DNA of 64,000 nt from Pseudomonadota bacterium (GTDB taxonomy: Bacteria > Pseudomonadota > Gammaproteobacteria > Xanthomonadales > Ahniellaceae), in assembly GCA_022843465.1 (NCBI GenBank), contig JALHNO010000004.1, positions 62,001 through 126,000 on the forward strand, written 5' to 3'. Below are positions 19,627 through 28,093 of this stretch, piece by piece. The number at the start of each line of letters is the position of its first letter. Within the stretch, counting starts at the first letter, position 1. The position numbers were made by a program, and so were the translations under genes. The notes under the pieces are model-generated. The model was not told the origin of the DNA. It saw only the letters and a list, made by a program, of their open reading frames with translations, and did not search any database.

Positions 19627-20517
19627 TCAGCCCTTCCATGCCAGTCCGAGCCTGGCGCCATTGCGACGCTCCAGCTCGGTACTGATCCAGCGACCGACGG
19701 CGACCAGGCGACCCAGATCGATACCCGTTTCAAAGCCCATGCCGTGCAGCATGTAGACCACATCTTCGGAGGCGACATTGCCGCTGGCGCCTTCGGCATA
19801 GGGGCATCCGCCCAAGCCTGCAACCGATGCATCGACGACGCGCACGCCGGCCTCGACGCAGGCAAAGACATTGGCCAGCGCCTGACCGCGGGTATCATGA
19901 AAATGCACCGCGAGCTGGGCCATCGGTATCACTGCGGCGACCGCCTGCAGCATCTCGCGCGCCGAGCGCGCGGTGCCGATGCCAATGGTATCGCCGAGTG
20001 ATATCTCGTAGCAGCCGAGCTCATGCAAGGCGCGCGCCACCCGCACCACATCACGCAGCGGGACCTCGCCCTGATAGGGACAGCCGAGCACGGTCGAGAC
20101 ATAACCGCGTACCTTGATGCCATTGGTCAGCGCGTGTTCCATCACCGGCTTGAAGCGCTCGATCGACTCATCGATACCGGCATTGATATTGCGCTGACTG
20201 AAGGCCTCGGAGGCAGCGCCGAAGATCGCCACTTCACTGACCCCCACTTCGAGCGCGCGTTGCAGTCCCTGCAGATTGGGTACCAGCACCGGATAGGCCA
20301 CCCCGGGCTTGCGCCGCAGCGAGGCATAGACTTCGGCAGCATCGGCCAGTTGCGGGATCCACTTGGGGCTGACGAAGCTGGTTGCCTCCACCGTGCTGTG
20401 GCCGGCCTCGACCAGATCCTCGATCAGACGGATCTTGGTGGCGGCCGGCACCGCGCGGGCTTCGTTCTGCAGGCCATCACGCGGACCGACCTCGACCAGA
20501 CGGATGCGCTCAGCCAC
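19627..20517 (-). CDS. liuE: Hydroxymethylglutaryl-CoA lyase
   Basis: This enzyme cleaves HMG-CoA to acetyl-CoA and acetoacetate, the last step of leucine catabolism. The 296-residue TIM-barrel protein has VEVGPRDGLQNE near the N-terminus (catalytic Arg-Asp), EATSFVSPKWIPQL, the metal-ligand HFHDTRGQAL and the signature GLGGCPYAEGASGN with the catalytic Cys. The GTG at 20517 gives an N-terminus matching the family (about 300 residues); it overlaps the 3' end of the upstream lipoprotein gene by 8 bp. Together with MCC alpha and methylglutaconyl-CoA hydratase it forms a partial liu operon. Confidence 0.95.
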   Translation of the reverse strand: MAERIRLVEVGPRDGLQNEARAVPAATKIRLIEDLVEAGHSTVEATSFVSPKWIPQLADAAEVYASLRRKPGVAYPVLVPNLQGLQRALEVGVSEVAIFGAASEAFSQRNINAGIDESIERFKPVMEHALTNGIKVRGYVSTVLGCPYQGEVPLRDVVRVARALHELGCYEISLGDTIGIGTARSAREMLQAVAAVIPMAQLAVHFHDTRGQALANVFACVEAGVRVVDASVAGLGGCPYAEGASGNVASEDVVYMLHGMGFETGIDLGRLVAVGRWISTELERRNGARLGLAWKG

Positions 20518-21214
20518 TCTCGGGACCTCGCGACGCTGGGTACTTCGCCTTGATGCGGGCCAGTTCCTCATCGCTGACCCGCTTAAGCACCAGCCACGGC
20601 TTGCGGTCATAGGCATCGCGGCGCTTGATCACTGCGTCGGTGGCCTTGCTGTCGCCGTAGACAAGATTGTTGATGCTGTTCTGGCGGCGGCCGGGCTTTT
20701 GATCTGGGCCTCCGCTGGAAACTTCAGTGCGACCCGGGACCTTGTAGGCGACGATCAACTCGGCGAGACGATGATCATCGATCGCATAGAGGCGAATTTC
20801 GTCCGCTCCACGGAACTGATAGCGGATCAGCATGAAGGCATTTTCCCAGGCCTGATCATCGGACTTGGGGTCGGGTCGCTCGGCGACTGCGAGATAGCTG
20901 TGGTCGGCCTGCTCGATGTAACGAAAGCGGTATCCGTCTTCCTCTTCGGAGAGCCCCTCCTCCTCAACTGTCTGATAGCCGCTGCAATCGGGCTTGACCA
21001 CCCAGTAGCCGGGTTCCTCATCCGAGTCCGCCTCGTTGTCGGTAACCAGCCAGTTGCCCACCCAGGCTGGATCGCAGTCGCGCTGCGTGCCCGTGGGCAG
21101 CGATTCGAATCGGGTCTGCTCACACGCGGCGAGCGTCAGGGCCAGCAGCACGAGCAGGGCAGGGCGCAGGCTGCGCAATGAAATCCGTGCAAGAGAGGCG
21201 TACGGGCGCGTCAT
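20510..21214 (-). CDS. Predicted lipoprotein of unknown function
   Basis: The 234-residue protein has an N-terminal signal (LVLLALTLAAC) and a lipobox Cys near residue 31. The mature part is acidic, with a cluster of Asp/Glu around residues 60-95, several aromatic residues and no family I recognise. A GGAGG ribosome site 6 bp before the ATG supports the start. It sits between MCC alpha (1 bp upstream gap) and HMG-CoA lyase (8 bp overlap), so it is almost certainly part of the same transcript. No link to leucine breakdown is evident from its sequence. Confidence 0.75.
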   Translation of the reverse strand: MTRPYASLARISLRSLRPALLVLLALTLAACEQTRFESLPTGTQRDCDPAWVGNWLVTDNEADSDEEPGYWVVKPDCSGYQTVEEEGLSEEEDGYRFRYIEQADHSYLAVAERPDPKSDDQAWENAFMLIRYQFRGADEIRLYAIDDHRLAELIVAYKVPGRTEVSSGGPDQKPGRRQNSINNLVYGDSKATDAVIKRRDAYDRKPWLVLKRVSDEELARIKAKYPASRGPESG

Positions 21215-21215
21215 G

Positions 21216-23210
21216 TCATTCCTCCATCATCACCAGCAGTTGGTCGGCTTCGACGAAATCGCCTTCGCCGCAACGCAGCTCAGCGATCCGACCTGCACGC
21301 GGCGCGCGCAGGGTGATCTCCATCTTCATCGCTTCCATCACGATCAATTCCTGGTGCGCCGCTACCTCGTCGCCACTCTGGCTGCGCACTGCAATGATAC
21401 GACCGGGCATGGGCGCGAGCACGCGATTGCCAGCGACCGCGCTGGTCGCCTCGAATGCGAATGCCGGTACCGCATGCAGGCGCAGCCGGCGGCCCTGGGC
21501 GAACACCAGCCAGTCCTCGCCGAGGCGGCGACAACGCAGTCGCCTTGATCGCCCTTCATGACGGAAACTCAACCAGCCCTGGGTGTGGTCAGCGGCCTCG
21601 ACCTGCATATGCGTGCCGGCATGATCAAGCTGGTAGTGGCCGGCATAGCCGCGTGCGCTGACCTCGATGCGCTCGCCATTGTGCTGGAAGCAGACCAGTC
21701 GCTTGCCAGGATGGGCAACCCGCCAGCCGTCGGCGCGTGCCCAGGGTGAGCCCGGATCAGTTGAGTTGCCGGCGCGCGTGCGTGCGCGTTCCTCTTCATC
21801 CAGCAAGGCAGCGATGGCGGCGGAAAAATAGGTTTCGTGCGCGACCGCCGCGCCACTGTCGAGTACTTCCTCCAGATGGCGGTCGAGGTAGCCGGTATCG
21901 ATACTGGCATCGAGGATGCTCGGATGCTGCAGAAGTCGTTCCAGAAAGGCGATATTCGATTTCGGCCCGAGCACATCGCATTCGGCCAGGGCCTGCTGCA
22001 TGCGCCGGATGGCATCGCCACGATCGGCGCCATGCACGATCAGTTTGGCGATCATCGGATCGTAGAAAATGCTGACCACACTGCCTTCGATCACGCCAGC
22101 GTCAATGCGCACATGGGCATCAGCGGTGGGCAGGCGCAGGCGTTCGATCCGGCCCGAACCCGGCAGGAAGCCCTGGTCTGGATCCTCGGCGTAAAGCCGC
22201 ACCTCGATGGCATGGCCGTTCGACTCGATCTGATCCTGACGCAGCGGCAGCGGCTCGCCTGCGGCGACGCGGAGCTGCCACTCCACAAGATCCAGACCCA
22301 GCACCATCTCGGTCACCGGATGTTCCACCTGCAATCGGGTATTGATTTCCATGAAGTAGAAATCGCCACTGCCATCGACGATGAACTCGACCGTGCCGGC
22401 ATTGCAGTAGTCGATCGAGCGCGCAGCCTGCACAGCCGCCGCACCCATCCGCTGGCGCAGTTCCGCGCCGACAAACGGTGACGGCGATTCCTCCAGCACC
22501 TTCTGGTAGCGGCGCTGCGCAGAGCACTCGCGCTCATTCAGATGGAGGGTATTGCCGTGGCGGTCGGCAAAGACCTGGAACTCGATATGGCGTGGGCGCT
22601 GCAGATAGCGCTCAAGCAGCACGCGGTCGCGGCCAAAGGCATTGCGCGATTCGCGCTGACAGGATTCCAGGCTGGCATGGAATTCGGCGGCGCTGTGCAC
22701 CACCCGCATGCCCTTGCCACCGCCGCCATGCGCCGCCTTGATCATCAGCGGATAGCCGATGCGTTCGGCCTCGCGCAGCAGCAGGGCAGGGTCCTGATCC
22801 GCGCCGGTATAGCCCGGCACGACGGGTACGCCGTTGGCGTGCATCAACTCCTTGGCACCGGCCTTGGAGCCCATCTTGCGCATGGATTCGGCACTGGGGC
22901 CAATGAAGCGGATGCCGGCGCCTTCAGCGAGTTCGGCAAAGTCGGCATTCTCGGACAGGAATCCATAGCCTGGGTGAATGGCTTCGGCCCCGGCAGCACG
23001 CGCTACTGCGACGATGGTTTCTCCGCGCAAGTACGATTCACCCGGTGCCGAGCCACCGATATGCACCGCCTCGTCGGCCATGCGGACGTGCTCGGCATCG
23101 GCATCGGCGTCCGAGTACACCGCGACGGTGGCCACGCCCAGACGTCGGCAGGTGCGGATGATGCGACAGGCGATCTCGCCGCGATTGGCAATCAGTATCT
23201 TGCTGAACAC
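21216..23210 (-). CDS. liuD: 3-methylcrotonyl-CoA carboxylase biotin-containing alpha subunit
   Basis: The 664-residue biotin-dependent acyl-CoA carboxylase subunit has a biotin carboxylase N-domain starting MFSKILIANRGEIACRI, an ATP-grasp domain (HGGGGKGMRVV near residue 165, EMNTRLQVEH-type catalytic segment near 290) and a C-terminal biotinyl carrier with VMEAMKME near the end. Length and the partner genes favour 3-methylcrotonyl-CoA (leucine pathway) over propionyl-CoA or acetyl-CoA. The GTG start has GGAGG 7 bp upstream. The beta carboxyltransferase subunit is not in this window, so the partner is encoded elsewhere. Confidence 0.9.
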   Translation of the reverse strand: MFSKILIANRGEIACRIIRTCRRLGVATVAVYSDADADAEHVRMADEAVHIGGSAPGESYLRGETIVAVARAAGAEAIHPGYGFLSENADFAELAEGAGIRFIGPSAESMRKMGSKAGAKELMHANGVPVVPGYTGADQDPALLLREAERIGYPLMIKAAHGGGGKGMRVVHSAAEFHASLESCQRESRNAFGRDRVLLERYLQRPRHIEFQVFADRHGNTLHLNERECSAQRRYQKVLEESPSPFVGAELRQRMGAAAVQAARSIDYCNAGTVEFIVDGSGDFYFMEINTRLQVEHPVTEMVLGLDLVEWQLRVAAGEPLPLRQDQIESNGHAIEVRLYAEDPDQGFLPGSGRIERLRLPTADAHVRIDAGVIEGSVVSIFYDPMIAKLIVHGADRGDAIRRMQQALAECDVLGPKSNIAFLERLLQHPSILDASIDTGYLDRHLEEVLDSGAAVAHETYFSAAIAALLDEEERARTRAGNSTDPGSPWARADGWRVAHPGKRLVCFQHNGERIEVSARGYAGHYQLDHAGTHMQVEAADHTQGWLSFRHEGRSRRLRCRRLGEDWLVFAQGRRLRLHAVPAFAFEATSAVAGNRVLAPMPGRIIAVRSQSGDEVAAHQELIVMEAMKMEITLRAPRAGRIAELRCGEGDFVEADQLLVMMEE

Positions 23211-23404
23211 GCAGCGACCTCCATGGCACGTCGAATCGGACTTCCGTCAGGCAACGCACTCAACCGGGTACGCCGTCGCCCTAGTGTAGTGGCGGGCGAC
23301 GAGGCTCGCGACGGTGCCGTCGGATCGTTCCCTGGCGAGGATGCCAGCCACAGCGGATGCGGTCGCCGCGATCCTCAGGGTGCCGCCTGTGGCAACTTCG
23401 GGTA

Positions 23405-24202
23405 TCAATCCGCGTAGCCGGGCTTGCGCTTGTCGAGAAATGCGCTGAGGCCTTCCTGGCCTTCAGCCGATACCCGCAGCCGAGCAATCAGGCTGGCATT
23501 TGCCTCGTCGAGCTGCTGCTGTGCTTCGATGCTGCGCGTGCCGACGCGTTCGACCAGGCGCTTGGCCTCGGCAACGGCGAGCGGGCCGTTGCCGAGCAGC
23601 GACTTGAGCACGCGATCTACGCTGGCATCAAGCGCGTCGGCTGTCGTCACTTCATGGACAAGGCCAACCCGCAGGGCATCAGCGGCACTGAATTGCTCGG
23701 CAGTCTGGAACCAGCGCTTCGCCCAGCGTGGACCGATGGCGTCGATGACATAGGGTGAGATCACCGCGGGCACCAGTCCGAGCCGGACCTCGGTGAGTCC
23801 AAAGCGCGCGTTTTCGACAGCGATGGCAATATCGCAGCAGGCAATCAGACCGACGCCACCGCCGAAGGCCGCGCCATTGATGCGTGCAATAGTCGGCTTC
23901 GGGAAATAGGCGAGGCTGCGCATCAGGCGCGCCAGTTCGAGGGAATCGCTGCGATTGCTGGCCTCGTCGGCGGCGGCCATCCGGCGCATCCAGTTCAGAT
24001 CGGCACCGGCGGAAAATGAGGTGCCGGCGCCCGTGATGACGAGGGCACGCAGATCGGAGTTGCCGGCGAGCTCAGCGAGTGTGGCAATCAGGGCCGCAAT
24101 CAGTTGGTCGTCGAAGGCATTGTGGACATCGGGCCGGTTGAGCTCGAGGTGCGCGACGTGGTGGCGTACCGACAGGTTGACCGGAGGCATGCTGGTATTC
24201 AT
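23405..24202 (-). CDS. liuC: Enoyl-CoA hydratase family, probable methylglutaconyl-CoA hydratase
   Basis: The 265-residue crotonase-fold protein has oxyanion-hole motifs TSFSAGADLNWM and NGAAFGGGVGLIACCDIAIA, and the active-site segment ARFGLTEVRLGLVPAVISPYV with Glu. LiuC proteins often show the SAGADLNWM pattern. It hydrates 3-methylglutaconyl-CoA to HMG-CoA, between the carboxylase and the lyase encoded downstream on the same strand. About 190 bp separate it from MCC alpha, with no gene between. The ATG at 24202 is chosen; an ATG four codons later is equally plausible. Confidence 0.88.
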   Translation of the reverse strand: MNTSMPPVNLSVRHHVAHLELNRPDVHNAFDDQLIAALIATLAELAGNSDLRALVITGAGTSFSAGADLNWMRRMAAADEASNRSDSLELARLMRSLAYFPKPTIARINGAAFGGGVGLIACCDIAIAVENARFGLTEVRLGLVPAVISPYVIDAIGPRWAKRWFQTAEQFSAADALRVGLVHEVTTADALDASVDRVLKSLLGNGPLAVAEAKRLVERVGTRSIEAQQQLDEANASLIARLRVSAEGQEGLSAFLDKRKPGYAD

Positions 24203-24318
24203 GGCAGGTATCACGTTGAGGATGGGGCGAGTGTAGAGGCAGGGTGGTCGGCGACGAGCGCCACGCGGCAGGCATCCGCTGCGATTCTCCTGTTGCTGCG
24301 ACGGGTTTACTCGCATAG

Positions 24319-24337
24319 AATGCGAATGATTCCTATC
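24319..24337 (+). promoter_or_regulatory. Fur box upstream of feoAB
   Basis: AATGCGAATGATTCCTATC matches the pseudomonad-type Fur consensus AATGAGAATGATTCTCATT at 15 of 19 positions, with the perfect core GAATGATTC. It lies about 150 bp before feoA, so iron-loaded Fur probably represses the ferrous iron transporter. Confidence 0.7.
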
Positions 24338-24486
24338 CATGTATGTTTCCCGGATAGTCACCACGCTGTGGTACCAAGGAAATTTACCTTGAAATCAATA
24401 ATTTGCCGACCATATCTAAAGTGGATTCTTACTATCGGTGCGCCGCCAACCCCCAGTGCGCCGCCGGTGGTGGTGGGCAAATCGCC

Positions 24487-24759
24487 ATGAAAGACAACGT
24501 CGAAGTCGGGCTGCATCAGGTGCCGATCGGATATCCGATGACGGTGCGCAGTGTGGTCGAGTCCAGTGAGGCCCCCGAGTGGGCGGGTTGGCTGCGCGAG
24601 ATCGGCTTCTACCCTGGCGAGCGGGTGGTGCTGATGAACCGTGGATTTCTGGGCGGCGATCCGCTGATGGTGCGGATCGGCATGTCGACTTTTGCCTTGC
24701 GTGCTGCCGAGGCAGCCTGTGTCCGCGTGGTGGCGACCCAGCCCGGCTTGCAGCCGTGA
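24487..24759 (+). CDS. feoA: Ferrous iron transport protein A
   Basis: FeoA is a small cytoplasmic SH3-like accessory of the Fe2+ importer FeoB. The 90-residue protein shows the FeoA pattern: early GYPMTVRSV, LREIGFYPGERVVLMNRG in the middle and MVRIGMSTFALRAAEA near the end. The ATG is the first good start in frame before the domain. Its stop overlaps the GTG start of feoB (GTGA), so the two are translationally coupled. A Fur box upstream points to iron control. Confidence 0.93.
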   Translation: MKDNVEVGLHQVPIGYPMTVRSVVESSEAPEWAGWLREIGFYPGERVVLMNRGFLGGDPLMVRIGMSTFALRAAEAACVRVVATQPGLQP

Positions 24760-26633
24760 GTGAAGTGGTGTTGCATCTGCAGCCGATGGGTCGGCTGATC
24801 GCGCTTGTCGGCAATCCCAATTGCGGCAAGACCGCCTTGTTCAATCGACTCACCGGCAGTCGTCAGAAGGTCGCCAACTATGCCGGCGTCACCGTCGAGC
24901 GCAAGGAAGGCCAATTGGTCCTGGCCGACGGCAAGAAGGTGCGCCTGCTTGATCTTCCGGGTACCTACAGCCTGCATCCGCGCTCACCCGATGAACGCGT
25001 GACCTGCGATGTGCTGGCTGGACGCGCGCTGGGTGAAAAGCGCCCGGATCTGGCTGTCTGCGTGGTCGATGCGACCAATCTACGGCGCAGTCTGCATCTG
25101 GTGCTGTCAGTGCGCCGGCTCGGCATTCCCTGCATCGTCGCGCTCAATATGGCCGATATGGCCGCGCGGCGTGGCGTGCGGATCGATCCGGCTGCGCTGT
25201 CGCGCGAACTCGGGCTGCCGGTGGTTTCGACGGTGGCGGTGCAGGCCAGCGGCGACTCCGCCCTGCGCGCAGCCTTCGATGTCGCCGAGCACTGGTTGCC
25301 GCCGAATCGCACGGATGCATTGCCCGACAACGAAGAGGGCGATCACGAAACGGTACGCCAGATTCTGCAACGTCTCCAACTCGATCAGATCGTGCCGCAT
25401 CTGGCCAGTGATCGCATCGATCGCATCACCTTGCATCCGGTGCTGGGTCCGACCTTGCTCGCACTGGTGCTTTTCCTTGTCTTTCAGGCGGTGTTTTCCT
25501 GGGCCGAAATGCCGATGGGCGCGATCGAAGCGGCAACCGCCTGGCTCGCCGAAGCCGTCTCGGGCCGGCTCAGCGCCGGTTGGTTTCGCAGTCTGCTGGT
25601 CGATGGCCTGATCGCCGGCCTGGGTGGCGTCATCGTTTTTCTGCCGCAGATCGTGATCCTGTTCTTCTTCATCCTGGTGCTGGAAGAATCTGGATATCTC
25701 CCGCGCGCAGCATTCTTGCTTGATCGACTGATGGGCAGCGTCGGCTTGTCCGGGCGCTCGTTCATTCCGCTGCTGTCGAGTTTCGCCTGCGCCATTCCCG
25801 GCATCATGGCGGCACGTACCATCAACAATCCGCGCGATCGTCTGGTGACCATCATGATCGCGCCGCTGATGACCTGCTCGGCGCGGCTCCCCGTATACGC
25901 GCTGCTGATCAGTGCGTTCATCCCGATGCGCGAGGTTGCCGGTGGCTATCTGCAGTTGCAGGGCCTTGTGCTGTTTGGTCTCTATATGGCTGGAATTCTC
26001 GGCGCGCTTGCTGTTGCCTGGGTGATCAAGCGCTTCGGCTCCGGGCAGCAGACACGTACCCTGATGATGGAGCTGCCGACCTATCACTGGCCGACCGTGC
26101 GCAATGTCCTGATCGGACTCTGGCAGCGCGTGATGATCTTCATGCGCCGGGTTGGCGGCATCATCCTGGTGCTGACGGTTGCACTGTGGTTCCTGTCCAG
26201 CTATCCGGTACCACCGGCGGGCGCCGAGGGTCCAGCGATCGAACACAGTTTCGCCGGCACACTGGGCCGTTGGCTCGCGGTCGTGTTCGCGCCGATCGGT
26301 TTCAACTGGCAGATCAGTATCGCCCTGGTGCCCGGTATGGCGGCGCGCGAGGTACTCGTCAGTTCACTCGGAACGGTGTATGCGCTGTCGGCGACCGGTG
26401 ACGATACCGCTGCGGTATTGGGCCCCATCATTGCCCAGAGCTGGAGCATGGCCACGGCGCTCTCGCTGCTGGCCTGGTTCGTTTTTGCGCCGCAATGCCT
26501 GGCGACACTCGCCGCGATCAAGCGCGAAACCGGCGGCTGGCGCTATCCGCTGATCGCCGCCGGCTATCTGTTCGCGCTGGCCTATCTTGCTTCATTCATC
26601 ACCTATCGCACCGCGCTGGCTTTGGGCGCGTAG
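24756..26633 (+). CDS. feoB: Ferrous iron transporter FeoB
   Basis: The 625-residue inner-membrane Fe2+ transporter begins with a G-protein domain: G1 GNPNCGKT, G3 DLPGTYSL and G4 NMAD, all within residues 15-135. A helical region follows, then about eight membrane helices with the gate motifs (FILVLEESGYLPRAAFLLDRLM, RSFIPLLSSFACAIPGIMAART and LVPGMAAREVLVSSLGTVY). It is shorter than the roughly 770 residues of E. coli FeoB, mainly in the C-terminal cytoplasmic part. No feoC follows. The GTG start overlaps feoA; an ATG ten codons later lies just before the G1 motif. Confidence 0.95.
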   Translation: MSEVVLHLQPMGRLIALVGNPNCGKTALFNRLTGSRQKVANYAGVTVERKEGQLVLADGKKVRLLDLPGTYSLHPRSPDERVTCDVLAGRALGEKRPDLAVCVVDATNLRRSLHLVLSVRRLGIPCIVALNMADMAARRGVRIDPAALSRELGLPVVSTVAVQASGDSALRAAFDVAEHWLPPNRTDALPDNEEGDHETVRQILQRLQLDQIVPHLASDRIDRITLHPVLGPTLLALVLFLVFQAVFSWAEMPMGAIEAATAWLAEAVSGRLSAGWFRSLLVDGLIAGLGGVIVFLPQIVILFFFILVLEESGYLPRAAFLLDRLMGSVGLSGRSFIPLLSSFACAIPGIMAARTINNPRDRLVTIMIAPLMTCSARLPVYALLISAFIPMREVAGGYLQLQGLVLFGLYMAGILGALAVAWVIKRFGSGQQTRTLMMELPTYHWPTVRNVLIGLWQRVMIFMRRVGGIILVLTVALWFLSSYPVPPAGAEGPAIEHSFAGTLGRWLAVVFAPIGFNWQISIALVPGMAAREVLVSSLGTVYALSATGDDTAAVLGPIIAQSWSMATALSLLAWFVFAPQCLATLAAIKRETGGWRYPLIAAGYLFALAYLASFITYRTALALGA

Positions 26634-26656
26634 CGTTTCGCCAGCATGGCTCGTCG

Positions 26657-26680
26657 CGCCGAGCCGCAGGCTCCGCGGCG
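26657..26680 (+). other. Imperfect hairpin after feoB
   Basis: CGCCGAGCC and GGCT...CGGCG can pair (9 bp, with a 3-nt bulge and a GCA loop) just after feoB and before the stop of the decayed minus-strand gene. No T-run follows on either strand, so it may slow or protect transcript ends rather than terminate intrinsically. Confidence 0.35.
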
Positions 26681-26694
26681 CCCATGTCGCGGAT

Positions 26695-27295
26695 TTACTG
26701 CTGCAACTTCTGCAGATTGCGCTCGGCGCGCTGCACGTCAGAGTGTCCGCCACCAAAGATGGCCTTGTAGCGCTCGATCGCGTGTTGCTGCGTCGCCAAA
26801 GCCTGCTGCTGTTGTCCGAGCGCGCGCAGCGCGAGCGCTTTGGATTCAAGCGCCTGGGCGCATTCATTGGTCGCCGAGCTGATCGCCGGCGGTCAGCGTG
26901 GCAATCACCGCTTTCACTTCGCTCAGCGCCTCGGCGCTGCGGCCCATTCGTGCCAGTACGCCAGCGCGATTGCTGCGGATCACGGTACACAGCACATTGG
27001 CAAAGGTACCGCTGGTGCAGGGAACCAGGGCGCAGTCGAGGTCAGCCAGCGCCGCTGGGTAATTGCACAGCTTGACCTCGAGCAAGGCGCGAAAGCGAAG
27101 CGGCGCCCGCAGCGCATCGGTTCCGGGTCGGGCATGCTGCCGGCTGTGTTCCACATGGCGTTTGGCGACCGCCAGAAGATGGTGTCGAGGTCGCCACTGA
27201 CTTCGCGCACCGCGCGTGCGGTATCGGTGGCCAAGGTGGTCGCGCTGGCGGCGTCGGTACTGCCGCTGCGTCGAAGCACTGCGCATTGTCCGGCG
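26695..27295 (-). pseudogene. Decayed TPR protein / Ser-Thr kinase remnant after the sigma factor
   Basis: No single frame is open, but three consecutive frames read like one eroded protein. A segment ending VSGDLDTI (27178-27195) resembles the RGDLDxI motif late in the kinase domain of bacterial TPR-kinases. One base-shift later a TPR-like stretch runs to about 26866 (for example FRALLEVKLCNYPAALADLD and RMGRSAEALSEVKAVIATL). After another shift it ends ALRALGQQQQALATQQHAIE...NLQKLQQ with a TAA. Genes for such kinases commonly follow ECF sigma genes of the neighbouring type. The kinase N-terminus is gone, so deletion plus frameshifts is the likely history. Confidence 0.65.
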
Positions 27296-27916
27296 TCATG
27301 GCAATGCCGGTCTCGGGTCGCTGCGGTCGGTATCGGCAGGTGCCACCGCATCGTGTCCCAGCAGGGCATGCAGGAACGCGCGTGCCTTGCGCCAATCGCG
27401 TTTGAGTGAGCGCTCACTGCGCTCGGTGATCTCGGCAATCTCGGTCAGATCCAGCCCTGCGTAGAAGCGCAGTTCCACCAGTTGGCCGAGCGCCGGATCG
27501 GTTGCACTGAGCTGCTGCAAGGCCTGCTCCAGCGCAAATACCTGGGAGTCGCTCTCGGTCAGCAGGGCCTCGGCATTGAGCGCGTCGATAGACAACAGCT
27601 CCAAGGGAATGCCCTTGTCTTCGCTGCGCTTGGTGGCGTGTCGGGCGCGGATCTCGTCGAGCAGCAACTGCCGCATCGCGCGGCCCGCAACAGCGAAGAA
27701 GTGCGCCCGATCGCGCATCACCAGGGCTTCCTGTCTGGCCAGTCGGAAGTAGGCCTCATGCACCAGGGTGGTGGTGTGCATGGGTGCCTCGTGCATGCGC
27801 CGAACCTGGCGCCCGGCGACGCGCTTGAGCTCGGCATAGACTGTCGTGAACAGCTGCGCGCTCGCCACCTGATCGCCTTGATGGGCACGCCCGATAAGCG
27901 CAGTGACATCGCCCAC
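27296..27916 (-). CDS. ECF-type RNA polymerase sigma factor (TIGR02999-like)
   Basis: The 206-residue sigma-70 family protein has region 2 at about residues 10-85 (TTLVHEAYFRLARQEALVMRDRAHFFAVAGRAMRQLL is the telling stretch) and region 4 at about 125-185 (LVELRFYAGLDLTEIAEITERSERSLKRDWRKARAFL, a helix-turn-helix). The HFFAVAGRAMRQLLLDEIRARHA pattern is characteristic of the subgroup whose genes usually precede a TPR-containing Ser/Thr kinase. Here the downstream partner is a pseudogene. The GTG start at 27916 has GGAG about 7 bp upstream; no anti-sigma gene is adjacent. Confidence 0.85.
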   Translation of the reverse strand: MGDVTALIGRAHQGDQVASAQLFTTVYAELKRVAGRQVRRMHEAPMHTTTLVHEAYFRLARQEALVMRDRAHFFAVAGRAMRQLLLDEIRARHATKRSEDKGIPLELLSIDALNAEALLTESDSQVFALEQALQQLSATDPALGQLVELRFYAGLDLTEIAEITERSERSLKRDWRKARAFLHALLGHDAVAPADTDRSDPRPALP

Positions 27917-28093
27917 GACTCTGCTCCGCAAAAATTCGCCACGCGAGGATAGCGCAGTCTCATGTCGGCGTTCCGGGCGTGAGGGCGCAGGGTCGCTGCC
28001 GATCTCCGCGGGCCCGGCGCGCAGGCCCGGCAGCGGCCTGCGCGCCAGGATCATCGCAATCGGTGGCGCGCCGCAGGCTCGCGCAATCGCAGG

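Noticed and set aside
26592-26990. Open frame over the eroded kinase/TPR region read as a real gene
   Set aside because: It is in a different frame from the TPR-like segments and reads as Arg/Ser-rich noise; the TPR pattern in the other frames identifies the region as a pseudogene.
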